This document shows, piece by piece, positions 1-7,953 of a stretch of DNA of 64,000 bases. Each line of letters begins with the position of its first letter. Positions within the stretch are counted from its first letter, which is position 1. The DNA comes from Nitrogeniibacter sp041600915 (GTDB taxonomy: Bacteria; Pseudomonadota; Gammaproteobacteria; Burkholderiales; Rhodocyclaceae): assembly GCA_041600915.1 (NCBI GenBank), contig JBFIJC010000001.1:1-64000 (forward strand), given 5' to 3'. A model generated the notes under the pieces. The model did not search any database and was not told where the DNA came from. It saw only the letters and a program-made list of their open reading frames with translations. The position numbers and the translations under genes were made by a program.

Positions 1-413
1 AGCATGTCGAGCGCGTAGACCGAGCGGAAGTAGTCGCGCCAGCCGAGCATGTCGAGAATCTTGAGGGTGGGGGCGATACGCTTGTTGGTGGCGATGTGCA
101 GGGTCGCGCCCGCAGCGTGCAGGCTGGCGAGCATGTCGCCGATGCCGTCGTAGGCGGTGGTTTGCTTGAGGCCTTCGCCGTCGTAGGCGGCCTTGAAGTG
201 CTCGGTGAGGGTGGCGATGGTGTCAGCGTCGTGGCTGCCGCTGAGCAGTTGCAGGGTCTCGGTCAGCGGGGGGCCGATGATGTCGGCCGTGATGGGGCGA
301 ACCGGCGTTTGGCCGGCGGCCTCGAAGGCGGCGCGAAAACTGGCGAGGATGGCGGGGGCCGAGTCGATCAGGGTGCCATCGAGATCAAAAATGATGTGGG
401 CGTAGCGGGGCAT
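1..413 (-). CDS. HAD-superfamily phosphatase (phosphoglycolate phosphatase-like), C-terminus cut by window
   Basis: The N-terminal 137 residues are present and the rest lies left of base 1. The protein starts MPRYAHIIFDLDGTLIDSAP; DLDGT is HAD motif I, with the nucleophile Asp and the acid/base Asp. The following helical stretch contains ITADIIGPPL, which fits the C1 cap of phosphoglycolate phosphatase-type enzymes, and a motif II-like segment (HIATNK) follows. Cytosolic phosphatase; the substrate cannot be fixed from this fragment. It is transcribed leftwards in the same direction as the three regulatory genes upstream, 69 bp from the cyclase. Confidence 0.85.
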   Translation of the reverse strand, partial: MPRYAHIIFDLDGTLIDSAPAILASFRAAFEAAGQTPVRPITADIIGPPLTETLQLLSGSHDADTIATLTEHFKAAYDGEGLKQTTAYDGIGDMLASLHAAGATLHIATNKRIAPTLKILDMLGWRDYFRSVYALDM

Positions 414-482
414 GGGCGGATGTGGCGTTTTCGCGGGGTGGTCGGGCGGCCATTTTGGCACGCCCGGGCGCGCTGCGCTGCG

Positions 483-2345
483 TCAGGCGACCATGACGCG
501 GTTTTTGCCGGCGCGCTTGGCGCGGTACATGGCTTTGTCTGCGCGGTCGATCGCGGTGGCTGGGGTTTCGTCGTCATCGAGGCGTGCGACGCCGGCGCTG
601 AAGGTGATAAGCAGTTTTTGCCCTTCGGCCATGAAGTAGCGGGTGGTCAGCGCGCGCTGCAGGCGGGTGATGGCGGCAAAGGCGTGTTCGACGTCGGTGT
701 CCGGCAGGATGATGACGAACTCTTCGCCGCCGTAGCGGCCGAGGCTATCTTGCGGGCGGAGGTTGGCGCGAATGATGTCGGCCAGGTGCTGGAGGGCGGC
801 GTCGCCGGCGTGATGGCCGTGGGTGTCATTGATGCGCTTGAAGTTGTCGACGTCAAGCAGGCCGACGCATAGCGGGACGTCGCGGCGACGGGCGCGGGAG
901 ACTTCGCGCTCGAGCGCTTCGTCCAGGCCTTTGCGATTGAGCGCGCCGGTGAGGGGGTCGTGACGCACCAGTTCGCTGGTGTGGTGCAGTTCATTTTGGA
1001 GCTTGCCGATCTCGACGTTGGCTTGTTCAACCTGCTGCTGGAGCGAGGTGAGGTCGTCGCGGGAGCGTCGGGCGTCTTCCTGGGCGACGCGGGTTTCGCG
1101 CAGCATGTCTTCGACGACGTTGCTCAGTTCGCTGATGTCCTTGGCTTCGGCGATGCGGACCGATGAGCGCTCGAGGTTGTCATGAAAGCTGCCGGCCGAT
1201 TCGCTCATGTCAGCCAGTCGGTCGACGAAGCCGGAGAGCATTTGCTTGAGTCGTAATTGCGCGTCGGTGAGTTCTTGCTTGATGCGGCCTTGCTGGTCGA
1301 TCACGTCGCGTAGGCGGCGCTCGACTTCGTCGAGGACGCGAATGTCGAGCGGTTGCGAGAAGGCTTCGGTGACGACGCTGAGCTGCCCGCTCAGCCATTT
1401 GTCGTCGATGACAAGTTTGCTGATGTTGTCGATCAGCAGTTGCAGCAGCGCAACGAGTGCGCGGCGGATGCCGGATTGGTCTTCCCCGGTCCATTCAAGC
1501 TTGAGGATCAGTTCATGCAGGTCGGTCAGCAACGCTGTCTGCGCGCCGCTATCGGGCCACGGGTGCAGGCGCGCGCCGAATTGTGTGATGCGGGTTTGAA
1601 GCTCGGGTGCGTCAGCCAAAAGCGCGCCGACGCCGCGCCGGAACAGCTCGTCGAGCGCGCCGGACACTTCGGTAGAAACGGTCGTTTGACCAGATGCGTT
1701 GCCCGGTGGTGGTGCAGGGCTTGGTACCGCGTCGCTATCGCTGCCGATGCTGACGCTGGTGCCGGCCTGTGTGGCCGGTTCGATGCCGCTGCCATCGTCA
1801 TCGCTCGCGCTGGCCGACCAGTGTTTGATGAGGTTGCTGAGGCGGCTGTGGAGAATCGGCGCTGCGGTGCTTGAGGCGTCGAGGACGTGTTTGAGCGATT
1901 CTTTCTTGCGCGCCTTGGTGAACGCGGCATGGTGCCGGTCCATATGCTCGATGATCTGCTGAATGAGCGGTGCCCAGGGGATTTCAGGTGCGCCGGTCGC
2001 TTCGGAAATTTCGCGTAGTGCAGCACGAATGGCGGGCCATGACTGGCTGCCTATGGCTTCATCGAAGCGTCGGGCAAAGCGCTGCTGGGCGGGTGAATTT
2101 TTGGGGAGTTCGGCCGCGATGGCCCGGAACGCCTGTTCGGGGAAGGTCTCGGCGCTCTTGGTGCCGGCAATGCGGTGGTAGTAGTCGCGGTAGTTGTCTG
2201 GCGTCGGCGCGACGCGGTCCATTGCGAGTCTTTTGAGGGATTCGCGTGCAATTTCGGATGGTGTTGAAAAATCCGCCATGGAGGGAGTCGCGCCTATGGA
2301 AAAGAAGTGCCGACGGCACAGGTCTACATCGGAACTGTTCGGCAC
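483..2345 (-). CDS. Diguanylate cyclase with long N-terminal helical region (GGDEF domain)
   Basis: A 620-residue protein with a C-terminal GGDEF domain that condenses two GTP to cyclic di-GMP. The active-site loop is GGEEF (about residues 539-543). An RxxD inhibitory site (RPQD) lies exactly five residues before it, so product inhibition is expected. Residues 1-450 contain no recognised sensor fold but end in long coiled-coil stretches (for example EDARRSRDDLTSLQQQVEQA), a typical dimerisation linker. There is no signal peptide or membrane helix, so it should be cytosolic. The start is uncertain: GTG at 2345, or ATG at 2279 (MADFSTPSEI), which removes 22 residues that look less protein-like. 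Confidence 0.92.
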   Translation of the reverse strand: MPNSSDVDLCRRHFFSIGATPSMADFSTPSEIARESLKRLAMDRVAPTPDNYRDYYHRIAGTKSAETFPEQAFRAIAAELPKNSPAQQRFARRFDEAIGSQSWPAIRAALREISEATGAPEIPWAPLIQQIIEHMDRHHAAFTKARKKESLKHVLDASSTAAPILHSRLSNLIKHWSASASDDDGSGIEPATQAGTSVSIGSDSDAVPSPAPPPGNASGQTTVSTEVSGALDELFRRGVGALLADAPELQTRITQFGARLHPWPDSGAQTALLTDLHELILKLEWTGEDQSGIRRALVALLQLLIDNISKLVIDDKWLSGQLSVVTEAFSQPLDIRVLDEVERRLRDVIDQQGRIKQELTDAQLRLKQMLSGFVDRLADMSESAGSFHDNLERSSVRIAEAKDISELSNVVEDMLRETRVAQEDARRSRDDLTSLQQQVEQANVEIGKLQNELHHTSELVRHDPLTGALNRKGLDEALEREVSRARRRDVPLCVGLLDVDNFKRINDTHGHHAGDAALQHLADIIRANLRPQDSLGRYGGEEFVIILPDTDVEHAFAAITRLQRALTTRYFMAEGQKLLITFSAGVARLDDDETPATAIDRADKAMYRAKRAGKNRVMVA

Positions 2346-2416
2346 ATCTTTAGTGAGTTTCTAGCCCCGGCAATGCGGCTTGAGCGTTGCCGGATCGCCT
2401 GCCCATCGACGCCGCA

Positions 2417-3058
2417 CTATTCAACCAATCCGAATTTCAGTCCGTAATGCGTGAGTTCAGCATTGTTGCGCAGGTGCATCTTCTCGAGCAGCCGCGCGCG
2501 GTAAACGCTGATTGTTTTAACACTCAGATTCAATTCGTCGGCAATCTGGGTGGGCGTTTTACCGGAGGCGATCATGCACAGGGTCTGGTATTCACGGTCC
2601 GAGAGTTTCTCGTGCAGCGGGCGGTCGGTGTCTTCACCGATGGCTTCGGCCAGCTCCATGGCGAGTGAGGCGCTGACATATTTTTTGCCGCTGGCGACTT
2701 GCCGAATGGCCGTTACGAGCTGTTCCGGCGCGCTCTGTTTGGTCAGGTAGCCAGCCGCCCCCGCCTTGAGTGCGCGAATGGCGTATTGCTCTTCCGGGTA
2801 CATGCTGAGAATCAGGACCGGCAGCTTGGGCTGCTCTTTGCGGATCAGTTTGAGTGCATCGATGCCGTTGCGATCTGGCATGGAAACGTCCATCAAGACA
2901 ACGTCCCATTGGCCGTCGCGGCTCAGCTGGAGGGCTTCGACGCCGTTGCAGGCCTCGCCGGCCACTTCCATGTCTTCGATGTCCGACAAAATCTGGCGCA
3001 GCCCCTGGCGGACGATGGCGTGGTCGTCGGCAATCATCACGCGGATGCGTTTAGTCAT
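2417..3058 (-). CDS. NarL/LuxR-family two-component response regulator
   Basis: A 213-residue regulator. The receiver domain (about 1-125) has the acidic pair DD at 11-12, the phospho-acceptor Asp57 (VLMDVSMPD) and the conserved Lys in the LTK turn. The C-terminal LuxR helix-turn-helix (about 145-205) contains LSDREYQTLCMIASGKT and the recognition helix LSVKTISVYRARLLEKM. Its ATG overlaps the stop of the kinase gene upstream by 4 nt (ATGA), so the two are translationally coupled and form a cognate pair. Target genes are unknown. Confidence 0.93.
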   Translation of the reverse strand: MTKRIRVMIADDHAIVRQGLRQILSDIEDMEVAGEACNGVEALQLSRDGQWDVVLMDVSMPDRNGIDALKLIRKEQPKLPVLILSMYPEEQYAIRALKAGAAGYLTKQSAPEQLVTAIRQVASGKKYVSASLAMELAEAIGEDTDRPLHEKLSDREYQTLCMIASGKTPTQIADELNLSVKTISVYRARLLEKMHLRNNAELTHYGLKFGLVE

Positions 3059-4575
3059 GAAGAAAGCTCCTGATCCGATGGTGCAGCAGGACTATCCGAG
3101 AGGGGGAGTACCACCTGGAGACGCGTCCCATTGGGAATCCTGCGGGCGAAATCAACACAGCCGCCGAGGCTGGTGACCCGTTCGCGAACGCCCCTCAAAC
3201 CAAAAGAATGCGGCTTGGCCAGATCGGTGTCCAGCAAACCAATGCCATCGTCTCCGACTTCCAGGCTGACCCCGTCGCCCGTGTGGACAAGCCGGATCTC
3301 AACGTTGCTGGCCTTGGCGTGCTTGCTCACGTTGGTCAGGGACTCCTGGAATATGCGGAACAGTGCGATGGATTCCGCCTCGGGCAAGGCGATGTCGTCG
3401 TCTGCGCAGAGCACATGGCAGCGGATGCCGGTGCGTTTCGAAAAGTCTTCAGCGTGGCTTTCGATCGCCGCAGCGAGACCGAAATCTTTGAGAATGCCGG
3501 GGCGCAGTTCGCGCGTGACCCGGCTGACGGTGTCGATGGCTTCGTCGATCAAGGCCTCAAAGCTTGTCACTTGCTCGAGCCGCTGCTGAGCAGGGGCGTC
3601 CAGGCGCGAAGCCATGAGCGCCGCCGAAAACTTGAGCGCGACCAGGTGGCCGCCCAACACATCATGGACGTCGCGTGCGATCCGCTCACGTTCTTCTTCT
3701 TTTGCGTGCTGAAGGTGGTTGGAGAGCGCCTTGAGGTGTGCCTGCGATGCCCTGAGATCTGCTTCCGTCTGTTTGCTGTGGGTGATGTTCCACATCACAC
3801 CTTCCCAGATCGCCTCGTTCGAAGTGCCGTAGCGAACCGAGCCGCGCACGTTGATCCATTTGGTGCCACCGGCATCCGTCCGGATGCGCCCCTCCCAGTT
3901 GAGGCGGTCGCCTGTATTTGCGGAGCTTACGAGCGCGGCATCGAGTGTTTGGTGATCTTCCGTCAACAGCAAGCGGGAGAAGTGCGTACCGTCTTCGCAA
4001 AGCTGCTGCACCGAAACCCCGAGCAACATATCAGTCGCCTCGCTCGCGTACGCAAAGGCAAGATGACCGCTTGCGTGTCGGGTCATCTGAAAGATGACCC
4101 CCGGCGTACTCGCAGCTACCGCGTGGAATCGCGCATCTGCCTCGCGCCGTGCTTCCAGCGCATGCTGGCGCTGGCGCCTGTTCTCCGCCTCGCGAACCTC
4201 GCGTTCAACCGCGGGTATCAGGCGCTCAAGCTGATTCTTGGAAAGATAGTCATGCGCGCCGGCGCGCATGGCCGTAATGGCGGTTTCTTCCCGAATCATG
4301 CCCGACACGATGATGAAGGGCACATCCAGCTCGAGTTGTTTGATGATTCCCAGCGCCGCAATGGCACTAAAGCCCGGCAAATCGTGATCGCTGATCACAA
4401 CGTCCCAGTCTTTGGAGCGCAGTGCTTCCTCGGTCTGGTCCGGCGTGTCGACACGCAACACGTCAAGCGTGTAGCCGCTGCTGCGAAACCGATGCGCCAG
4501 CAATAGTGCATCGTCCTCATTGTCTTCAATAAGGAGTACGCGCAGGCGGGGGCCCTTTGATGAATCGGCTGACAT
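3055..4575 (-). CDS. Hybrid sensor histidine kinase: receiver, PAS, HisKA_3, HATPase
   Basis: A 506-residue soluble kinase with no transmembrane segment. Order: an N-terminal receiver domain (VLLIEDNEDD, acceptor Asp63 in ISDHDLPGF), a PAS/PAC segment (about 145-265, ending WEGVMWNITHSKQTEADLRA), a coiled-coil, then a NarX-type dimerisation/H box with the phosphorylatable His near residue 304 (RERIARDVHDVLGG), and a HATPase domain with the DDGIGLL nucleotide-binding loop. It phosphorylates the adjacent NarL-type regulator. An N-terminal receiver suggests input from another phosphorelay as well as the PAS signal. Confidence 0.92.
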   Translation of the reverse strand: MSADSSKGPRLRVLLIEDNEDDALLLAHRFRSSGYTLDVLRVDTPDQTEEALRSKDWDVVISDHDLPGFSAIAALGIIKQLELDVPFIIVSGMIREETAITAMRAGAHDYLSKNQLERLIPAVEREVREAENRRQRQHALEARREADARFHAVAASTPGVIFQMTRHASGHLAFAYASEATDMLLGVSVQQLCEDGTHFSRLLLTEDHQTLDAALVSSANTGDRLNWEGRIRTDAGGTKWINVRGSVRYGTSNEAIWEGVMWNITHSKQTEADLRASQAHLKALSNHLQHAKEEERERIARDVHDVLGGHLVALKFSAALMASRLDAPAQQRLEQVTSFEALIDEAIDTVSRVTRELRPGILKDFGLAAAIESHAEDFSKRTGIRCHVLCADDDIALPEAESIALFRIFQESLTNVSKHAKASNVEIRLVHTGDGVSLEVGDDGIGLLDTDLAKPHSFGLRGVRERVTSLGGCVDFARRIPNGTRLQVVLPLSDSPAAPSDQELSS

Positions 4576-4660
4576 CGTTGAATTCCCGGGGAGGGCGCGG
4601 AAGTTTCGCGGTTGATTCCCGAATTATGCCGCGCGACCGTCAGAGGTCCAAATTTGGCTG

Positions 4661-4689
4661 TGTCCACTTGCGCCGGCTTGCGCTATAAT
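4661..4689 (+). promoter_or_regulatory. Probable sigma70 promoter of tRNA-Thr
   Basis: A perfect TATAAT -10 hexamer lies at 4684-4689, 10 nt before the tRNA. A weak -35 (TGTCCA) lies 17 nt upstream. Stable-RNA promoters often have a strong -10, and the position fits a short 5' leader. Confidence 0.6.
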
Positions 4690-4699
4690 CCAGCCCCTT

Positions 4700-4775
4700 G
4701 CCGGTTTAGCTCAGTTGGTAGAGCAACCGCCTTGTAAGCGGTAGGTCGCGGGTTCGACTCCTGCAACCGGCACCA
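4700..4775 (+). tRNA. tRNA-Thr (anticodon TGT)
   Basis: A 76-nt cloverleaf. The acceptor strands GCCGGTT and AACCGGC pair and the 3' CCA is encoded. The D arm contains AGCTCAGTTGGTAGAGC, the anticodon loop CTTGTAA gives TGT, and the T loop is GGTTCGACTCC. The gene is intact and stays functional after prophage insertion, because its 3' end is regenerated in attL. Confidence 0.97.
4751..4775 (+). other. attL of the prophage (3' end of tRNA-Thr)
   Basis: The T arm and 3' end of tRNA-Thr. TGCAACCGGCACCA (4762-4775) and GGTTCG (4751-4756) recur with identical spacing at 57621-57645. The integrase gene begins 138 bp downstream, as expected for a tRNA-targeting tyrosine recombinase. Confidence 0.9.
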
Positions 4776-4912
4776 CAGGCTTCTAGTTTCTTGCGGCACC
4801 ATCCGCAAACCCCCGCAAAATCAGGCGATTGACGCTTTTTCGTTTCGGTCATTGACGGCTCAATCGCAAAAAATGTAGGGTTGTCTCCCCGCAATTTCCC
4901 CAGGCATTCCCC

Positions 4913-5923
4913 ATGCCATCGATTCAAAAGACCGCAAAGGGCTGGCGCGTTCAGGTCTTCGTAAAAGGCTCGCGCGACTCGGCCACGTTCCGCACCAAAC
5001 CGGAGGCCTCGGCGTGGGGGTTGCAGCGCGAAGCCCAGCTTCGCGAGCTGTCAGAGATGACCGACGCTGAGCGCTACACGCTGCGTGATGCGCTCGCCCG
5101 GTACGCCGATGAGGTGACCCCGCACAAGCGCGGCGCGGCAAAAGAGCGCGTCCGAATCGATGCGATGTGTCGTGGGGAGGTTGGGGAGTTGCTGCCGCTC
5201 GACGTGCGGCTGTGCGATCTGGCGCCGGACGATTTCCGCCCGTGGCGGGATAAGCGGGTGCGGCAAGTCGAGACCTCGACGGTATTACGCGACATGGGCC
5301 TACTGTCGTCGGTGCTGACAACGGCACGCCGCGAATGGCGATGGATCGCGGAAAACCCGCTGTCTGATGTGCGCCGCCCGAAGGCGCCGGACCACCGCGA
5401 GGTGATCATCACGCCGTCACAGGTGCGCCAGATGCTGCGGGCGCTGGCGTGGCATCCTGGGTGCCGCATTGCATCGGTTCGACAAGCTGTCGCCGGGGCG
5501 TTCCTGATGGCGCTTCGTTCAGGGATGCGGGCCGGGGAGGTGGCCGGCCTGCGGTGGGATCGCGTTCATGCGGACTACTGCCAGACGCCGCACAAGACGG
5601 GGCGCACCACGGCAAGCCTGCGTAGCGTTCCGCTCTCGCGTCAAGCGTTGCGTGTGATCGAGCAGATGCGCGGGTGGGATGATGTGCTGGTGTTCGGAGT
5701 TGCCGCGCCGTCGCTTGATGCGATGTTTCGCAAGTACCGCAACAGGGCAGGGCTGTCCGGTTTCACGTTCCACGACTCGCGCCACACCGCCGCGACGATG
5801 CTCGCGCGGCGGCTGGATGTGATGGACTTGTGCAAGGCGTTCGGGTGGGCAAATCCCCGGCAGGCCATGACGTATTACAACCCGTCAGCCTCGGACATTG
5901 CGGGGCGGCTGGCGAGGCGGTAG
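4913..5923 (+). CDS. int: Phage tyrosine integrase
   Basis: A 336-residue site-specific recombinase. An N-terminal arm-binding region (MPSIQKTAKGWRVQVFVKG) is followed by a SAM-like core-binding domain (about 55-145) and the catalytic domain. The catalytic Arg is in SGMRAGEVAGLRW (about 205), the HxxR box is HDSRH (about 286), the H/W position is in AFGWANP, and the nucleophile is in TYYNP (about 320). It lies next to attL and recombines at the tRNA-Thr 3' end. It points toward the leftward early operon, so the two units converge. It lacks the extra helix typical of integron IntI, so it is not a candidate integron integrase. Confidence 0.95.
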   Translation: MPSIQKTAKGWRVQVFVKGSRDSATFRTKPEASAWGLQREAQLRELSEMTDAERYTLRDALARYADEVTPHKRGAAKERVRIDAMCRGEVGELLPLDVRLCDLAPDDFRPWRDKRVRQVETSTVLRDMGLLSSVLTTARREWRWIAENPLSDVRRPKAPDHREVIITPSQVRQMLRALAWHPGCRIASVRQAVAGAFLMALRSGMRAGEVAGLRWDRVHADYCQTPHKTGRTTASLRSVPLSRQALRVIEQMRGWDDVLVFGVAAPSLDAMFRKYRNRAGLSGFTFHDSRHTAATMLARRLDVMDLCKAFGWANPRQAMTYYNPSASDIAGRLARR

Positions 5924-5935
5924 GCGTTTGATGGT

Positions 5936-5964
5936 GGATAACATCCCTCTGTGGCGTGTTATCC
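5936..5964 (+). repeat. Collapsed attC-like site 0 (outer boxes only)
   Basis: GGATAAC (5936-5942) and GTTATCC (5958-5964) form a perfect 7-bp inverted repeat with only 15 bp between them. The inner arms seen in the other sites are missing. It begins 12 bp after the integrase stop codon and marks the left edge of the array. Confidence 0.5.
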
Positions 5965-5993
5965 GCCCTTTGGTGTCTACTTGTAGTTCTGCG

Positions 5994-6206
5994 TCACAGT
6001 TCGCGCACCGTGATTTCGTACTTCGGCTTTCCGTTACAACTCACCATTACCGGCTCGCCGTTCGCCAGCACATGCTCGCAAACAGCGCCGCAGGCTGCCC
6101 CGGTCACATCCTGCTTTCCTTCGCCCCACGAGCGCCCGTCCTTGAGTACGTGGCCGGCAAAAATCCGGTTGGTCAGTGGGCTGGTTCCAATATGCAAAAG
6201 TCTCAT
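5994..6206 (-). CDS. Small phage protein (DUF7446-like)
   Basis: 70 residues, starting MRLLHIGTSPLTNRIFAGHV, a compact beta-rich sequence similar to small proteins I associate with early regions of siphophages (DUF7446). It contains three Cys and no catalytic motif that I recognise. An AAGGA stretch just before ATG 6206 serves as RBS. It is the last gene of the PL operon and lies between collapsed site 0 and attC-like site 1. Function unknown. Confidence 0.7.
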   Translation of the reverse strand: MRLLHIGTSPLTNRIFAGHVLKDGRSWGEGKQDVTGAACGAVCEHVLANGEPVMVSCNGKPKYEITVREL

Positions 6207-6224
6207 TCCTTATCTCCACAAAAT

Positions 6225-6288
6225 GCCGCATAACACGGCGCTCAAAACGGACTGGCTGCGCCAGCCCTTTAGCTAGTCGTTATGCGGC
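6225..6288 (+). repeat. attC-like site 1
   Basis: GCCGCATAAC at 6225-6234 and GTTATGCGGC at 6279-6288 form a perfect 10-bp outer inverted repeat. The inner arms CTGGC/GCCAG enclose TGC, and one extra A in the left arm (CGGACTGGC) is unpaired. Confidence 0.82.
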
Positions 6289-6295
6289 GCCAAAC

Positions 6296-6514
6296 TCACA
6301 ACTCCGCGTCAATGGCGGCGTCCAGGTCGTCGGCTCGCAGCTCGTCTCCGATGCCGTTAATCACGCTCCAGTGCTGTCCTCTGCGCAGCATCCGGTATCG
6401 CAGGGCGTCTCGGCGCAGAGCAACCTGTTCGGCGTGCTCCGCACGGGCTTTGGCAAAGCCTTCGGGGTCCAGCTTCTCGGCCTCAGCTATGAATTCCTCG
6501 AAAATTCCTGGCAT
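6296..6514 (-). CDS. Small hypothetical phage protein, cassette gene
   Basis: 72 residues from ATG 6514, chosen because GAGGAGA lies 9 nt upstream; the open frame extends further but without an RBS. The protein is highly charged and helical (FIAEAEKLDPEGFAKARAEH) with a C-terminal acidic tail. No known domain. It lies between attC-like sites 1 and 2 and stops 8 nt before site 1. Confidence 0.65.
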   Translation of the reverse strand: MPGIFEEFIAEAEKLDPEGFAKARAEHAEQVALRRDALRYRMLRRGQHWSVINGIGDELRADDLDAAIDAEL

Positions 6515-6545
6515 CTTCAATCTCCTCTGTAGCCCAAAAGGCACC

Positions 6546-6600
6546 GCATAACCCGGCGTGCAAGCCGACGCCTGCGGCGCGGCTTCACTTTGCGTTAGCC
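6546..6600 (+). repeat. attC-like site 2
   Basis: GCATAAC (6546-6552) and GTTAGCC (6594-6600) are the outer boxes. The inner arms AAGCCG-A-CGCC and GGCGCGGCTT pair perfectly apart from the single extra A and enclose TGC. This is the copy closest to textbook attC sites. Confidence 0.87.
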
Positions 6601-6908
6601 ATCTGTGCCGCAGCCCGAACAATGGCGCGGCGAGTGTTGGCCTCTTTGCTGCCCCAGTTCTTAGCGACAACGCCGACTGTGCCGGTGCTTGTTTCGTCGT
6701 CGTAAGGGATCACAGGGATGTTCAGGCGCACCGCCAACCGAAGCGCGTCGCCGTCATCGGCGAGCGGGTTCCATGTCTCAACGTCTGGATCGAAGTTTGT
6801 GGCTCGCTCTAGATTGATCCCGCCGAACTCGTTCCAACCATACATCGCTATGTAAGCGTCAAACCCTGCCGCTTTCGCCGCAGCTTCGAGCAATTCTTTA
6901 TCCGTCAT
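6585..6908 (-). CDS. Phage hypothetical protein, cassette gene
   Basis: 107 residues from ATG 6908 (GAGGA 9 nt upstream). It contains YIAMYGWNEFGGINLERATN and TWNPLADDGDALRLAVRLNI, a pattern I know from phage early-region proteins of unknown function that come in many diverged versions. Its last three codons and stop lie inside attC-like site 2, so exchange at that site would alter only the extreme C-terminus. Confidence 0.75.
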   Translation of the reverse strand: MTDKELLEAAAKAAGFDAYIAMYGWNEFGGINLERATNFDPDVETWNPLADDGDALRLAVRLNIPVIPYDDETSTGTVGVVAKNWGSKEANTRRAIVRAAAQMANAK

Positions 6909-6922
6909 GTCTGATCCTCTAT

Positions 6923-6985
6923 GGCTAACTGGCGCATCAACCCGGAAAGCCGCTTCGCGGCTTCCGGTTATGCTGGTCGTTATGC
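6923..6985 (+). repeat. attC-like site 3
   Basis: GGCTAAC (6923-6929) and GTTATGC (6979-6985) are the outer boxes. The inner arms GGA-AAGCCGC and GCGGCTT-CC enclose TTC, with one extra A in the left arm. The right box supplies the TAA stop of the next gene. Confidence 0.82.
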
Positions 6986-7174
6986 GCCCACATACCACGG
7001 TCGCCCGGACAAAATGCAGTCCGTGTCGTCAATCCGTTGCGCCTGCGCTTGCAGTGACTTCCGCAGCGTGTCGGGCATCTGGTTCAGCGTCTGCCAGTTC
7101 TTCTCTTGCCCGCAGCCGTCGCACTTCAGCTCGCCGTTGCCGAGGCAGTAGTGGGTAATTCCGTTCTCGCTCAT
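6980..7174 (-). CDS. Small zinc-binding-type hypothetical protein, cassette gene
   Basis: 64 residues (MSENGITHYCLGNGELKCDG) with Cys10, then CDGC, a likely half zinc site. Its TAA stop is formed by the attC-like right box (GCATAAC read on this strand). The ATG overlaps the stop of the upstream reading frame at 7171-7174. Function unknown. Confidence 0.62.
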   Translation of the reverse strand: MSENGITHYCLGNGELKCDGCGQEKNWQTLNQMPDTLRKSLQAQAQRIDDTDCILSGRPWYVGA

Positions 7175-7305
7175 TGCGGCCTTTCCTCTTCGTCAAATGT
7201 CATTTCTTCTGGGTGCGGCACGTCGTCATGCACGATCACCCCGTCCTCGTCGGCGTGCAGGTATCGCCCACACACCACGCACCAATAACCGCCAGCGCAT
7301 AACAA
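7171..7305 (-). CDS. Very small Cys-containing ORF, possible cassette gene
   Basis: An open frame of 44 codons ending with an ATGA overlap to the next gene. It encodes YWCVVCGRYLHADED and then an acidic tail, like small phage zinc-knuckle proteins. The only in-frame start near the 5' end is TTG 7305, inside attC-like site 4 and without an RBS. The overlap with its neighbour and the CxxC pair favour a real gene; the start is unsettled. Confidence 0.38.
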   Translation of the reverse strand: MLCAGGYWCVVCGRYLHADEDGVIVHDDVPHPEEMTFDEEERPQ

Positions 7306-7384
7306 GTCGTTCAAGGTTCGCTCCCTTCGGTCGCCGGACTGCCTTCGGCAGCCGCCTTAACTCCGGCGTTATCCGGCAAGACCT
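7297..7384 (+). repeat. attC-like site 4
   Basis: GCATAAC (7297-7303), followed by AAGTCGTTCAAGG as in many integron sites, and GTTATCC (7378-7384). The inner arms CTGCC/GGCAG enclose TTCG with one extra A on the left. At 88 bp it is the longest copy. The end of the gene at 7311-7685 is encoded within it. Confidence 0.85.
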
Positions 7385-7685
7385 TCTGCCATGCGCGGTC
7401 AAAGTCCCACATGGCATTTGCAGGGCTGTCGCCAAAGCCTGCAACGCCGTCTTGAAGGTTGTCTCCGTAGAGCGCACACCACTGGTTTCCATCAATCGAC
7501 AACTTCGGGCGAAACATCACGCTCGGCCGCTCGTACTCTGCTGCGGCGACAATTGCTGCGTTTGCGACCATCTCGGCATGGTGCGAAAGGTTCGCGTCGC
7601 GCATCGCCTGTTCAACGGCTGCACCTATGTCTCCGTTTCCAATCCTGCTGCGCACTGCGTCATAGATCGGTTGATATGTGTCCAT
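7311..7685 (-). CDS. Hypothetical phage protein, cassette gene ending inside an attC-like site
   Basis: 124 residues from ATG 7685 with a good RBS (AGGAGAGG). It contains HHAEMVANAAIVAAAEYERP and GDSPANAMWDFDRAW, a pattern found in phage accessory proteins of unknown role. The last 24 codons or so lie within attC-like site 4, giving an Ala/Gly/Glu-rich tail (VKAAAEGSPATEG) that probably has no separate function. Confidence 0.75.
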   Translation of the reverse strand: MDTYQPIYDAVRSRIGNGDIGAAVEQAMRDANLSHHAEMVANAAIVAAAEYERPSVMFRPKLSIDGNQWCALYGDNLQDGVAGFGDSPANAMWDFDRAWQKVLPDNAGVKAAAEGSPATEGSEP

Positions 7686-7707
7686 TTGCCTCTCCTGTTG
7701 CGTTGCC

Positions 7708-7764
7708 GGCTAACCCGGCGCTCGTTCGGACGTGCTGCGCACGCCGCACAGCTCAGCGTTATCC
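7708..7764 (+). repeat. attC-like site 5
   Basis: GGCTAAC (7708-7714) and GTTATCC (7758-7764) are the outer boxes. The inner arms CGTGC/GCACG enclose TGC, with an extra A in the left arm. The right box provides the TAA stop of the following gene. Confidence 0.82.
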
Positions 7765-7953
7765 ATGCCCATGCTCTTCGCGCTTGCCACATCGTCTGCA
7801 TGTCAATGCGTGGTGCCATCGATGGACGCTGGTGACATCCCAACGATGCAGCCAGCACGTGATGCGGCACCTCCAAAACAGCAGGTCTATGGCCATCGCA
7901 ATAGCCCACAGCGCGAGTGCGCCAAGCGCAACAATTATCAATTCTGGCCACAT
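7759..7953 (-). CDS. Small membrane protein with C-terminal Cys motif, cassette gene
   Basis: 64 residues from ATG 7953; the SD (GGAG) lies inside attC-like site 6. An N-terminal hydrophobic helix (LIIVALGALALWAIAMAIDL) is followed by a His/Cys/Arg-rich tail ending CRRCGKREEHGHG. Probably inserted in the inner membrane. Its TAA stop comes from the attC-like site 5 box. Role unknown. Confidence 0.6.
   Translation of the reverse strand: MWPELIIVALGALALWAIAMAIDLLFWRCRITCWLHRWDVTSVHRWHHALTCRRCGKREEHGHG

Noticed and set aside
3208..4506. 432-codon open frame opposite the histidine kinase
   Set aside because: Shadow of a gene with unmistakable kinase domains on the other strand.
4706..4927. ORFs antisense to tRNA genes (for example around 4706-4927, 57736-57954 and 58085-58345)
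   Set aside because: Their peptides (RSRTRDLPLT, GLEPTTFGL, GGIEPPSAG) are the usual false translations of tRNA-like T-arm sequences.
4913..5923. The phage integrase as an integron integrase that would explain the attC-like sites
   Set aside because: Its motifs and length are those of a tRNA-targeting phage integrase; I see no IntI-specific extra patch between the second and third catalytic boxes.
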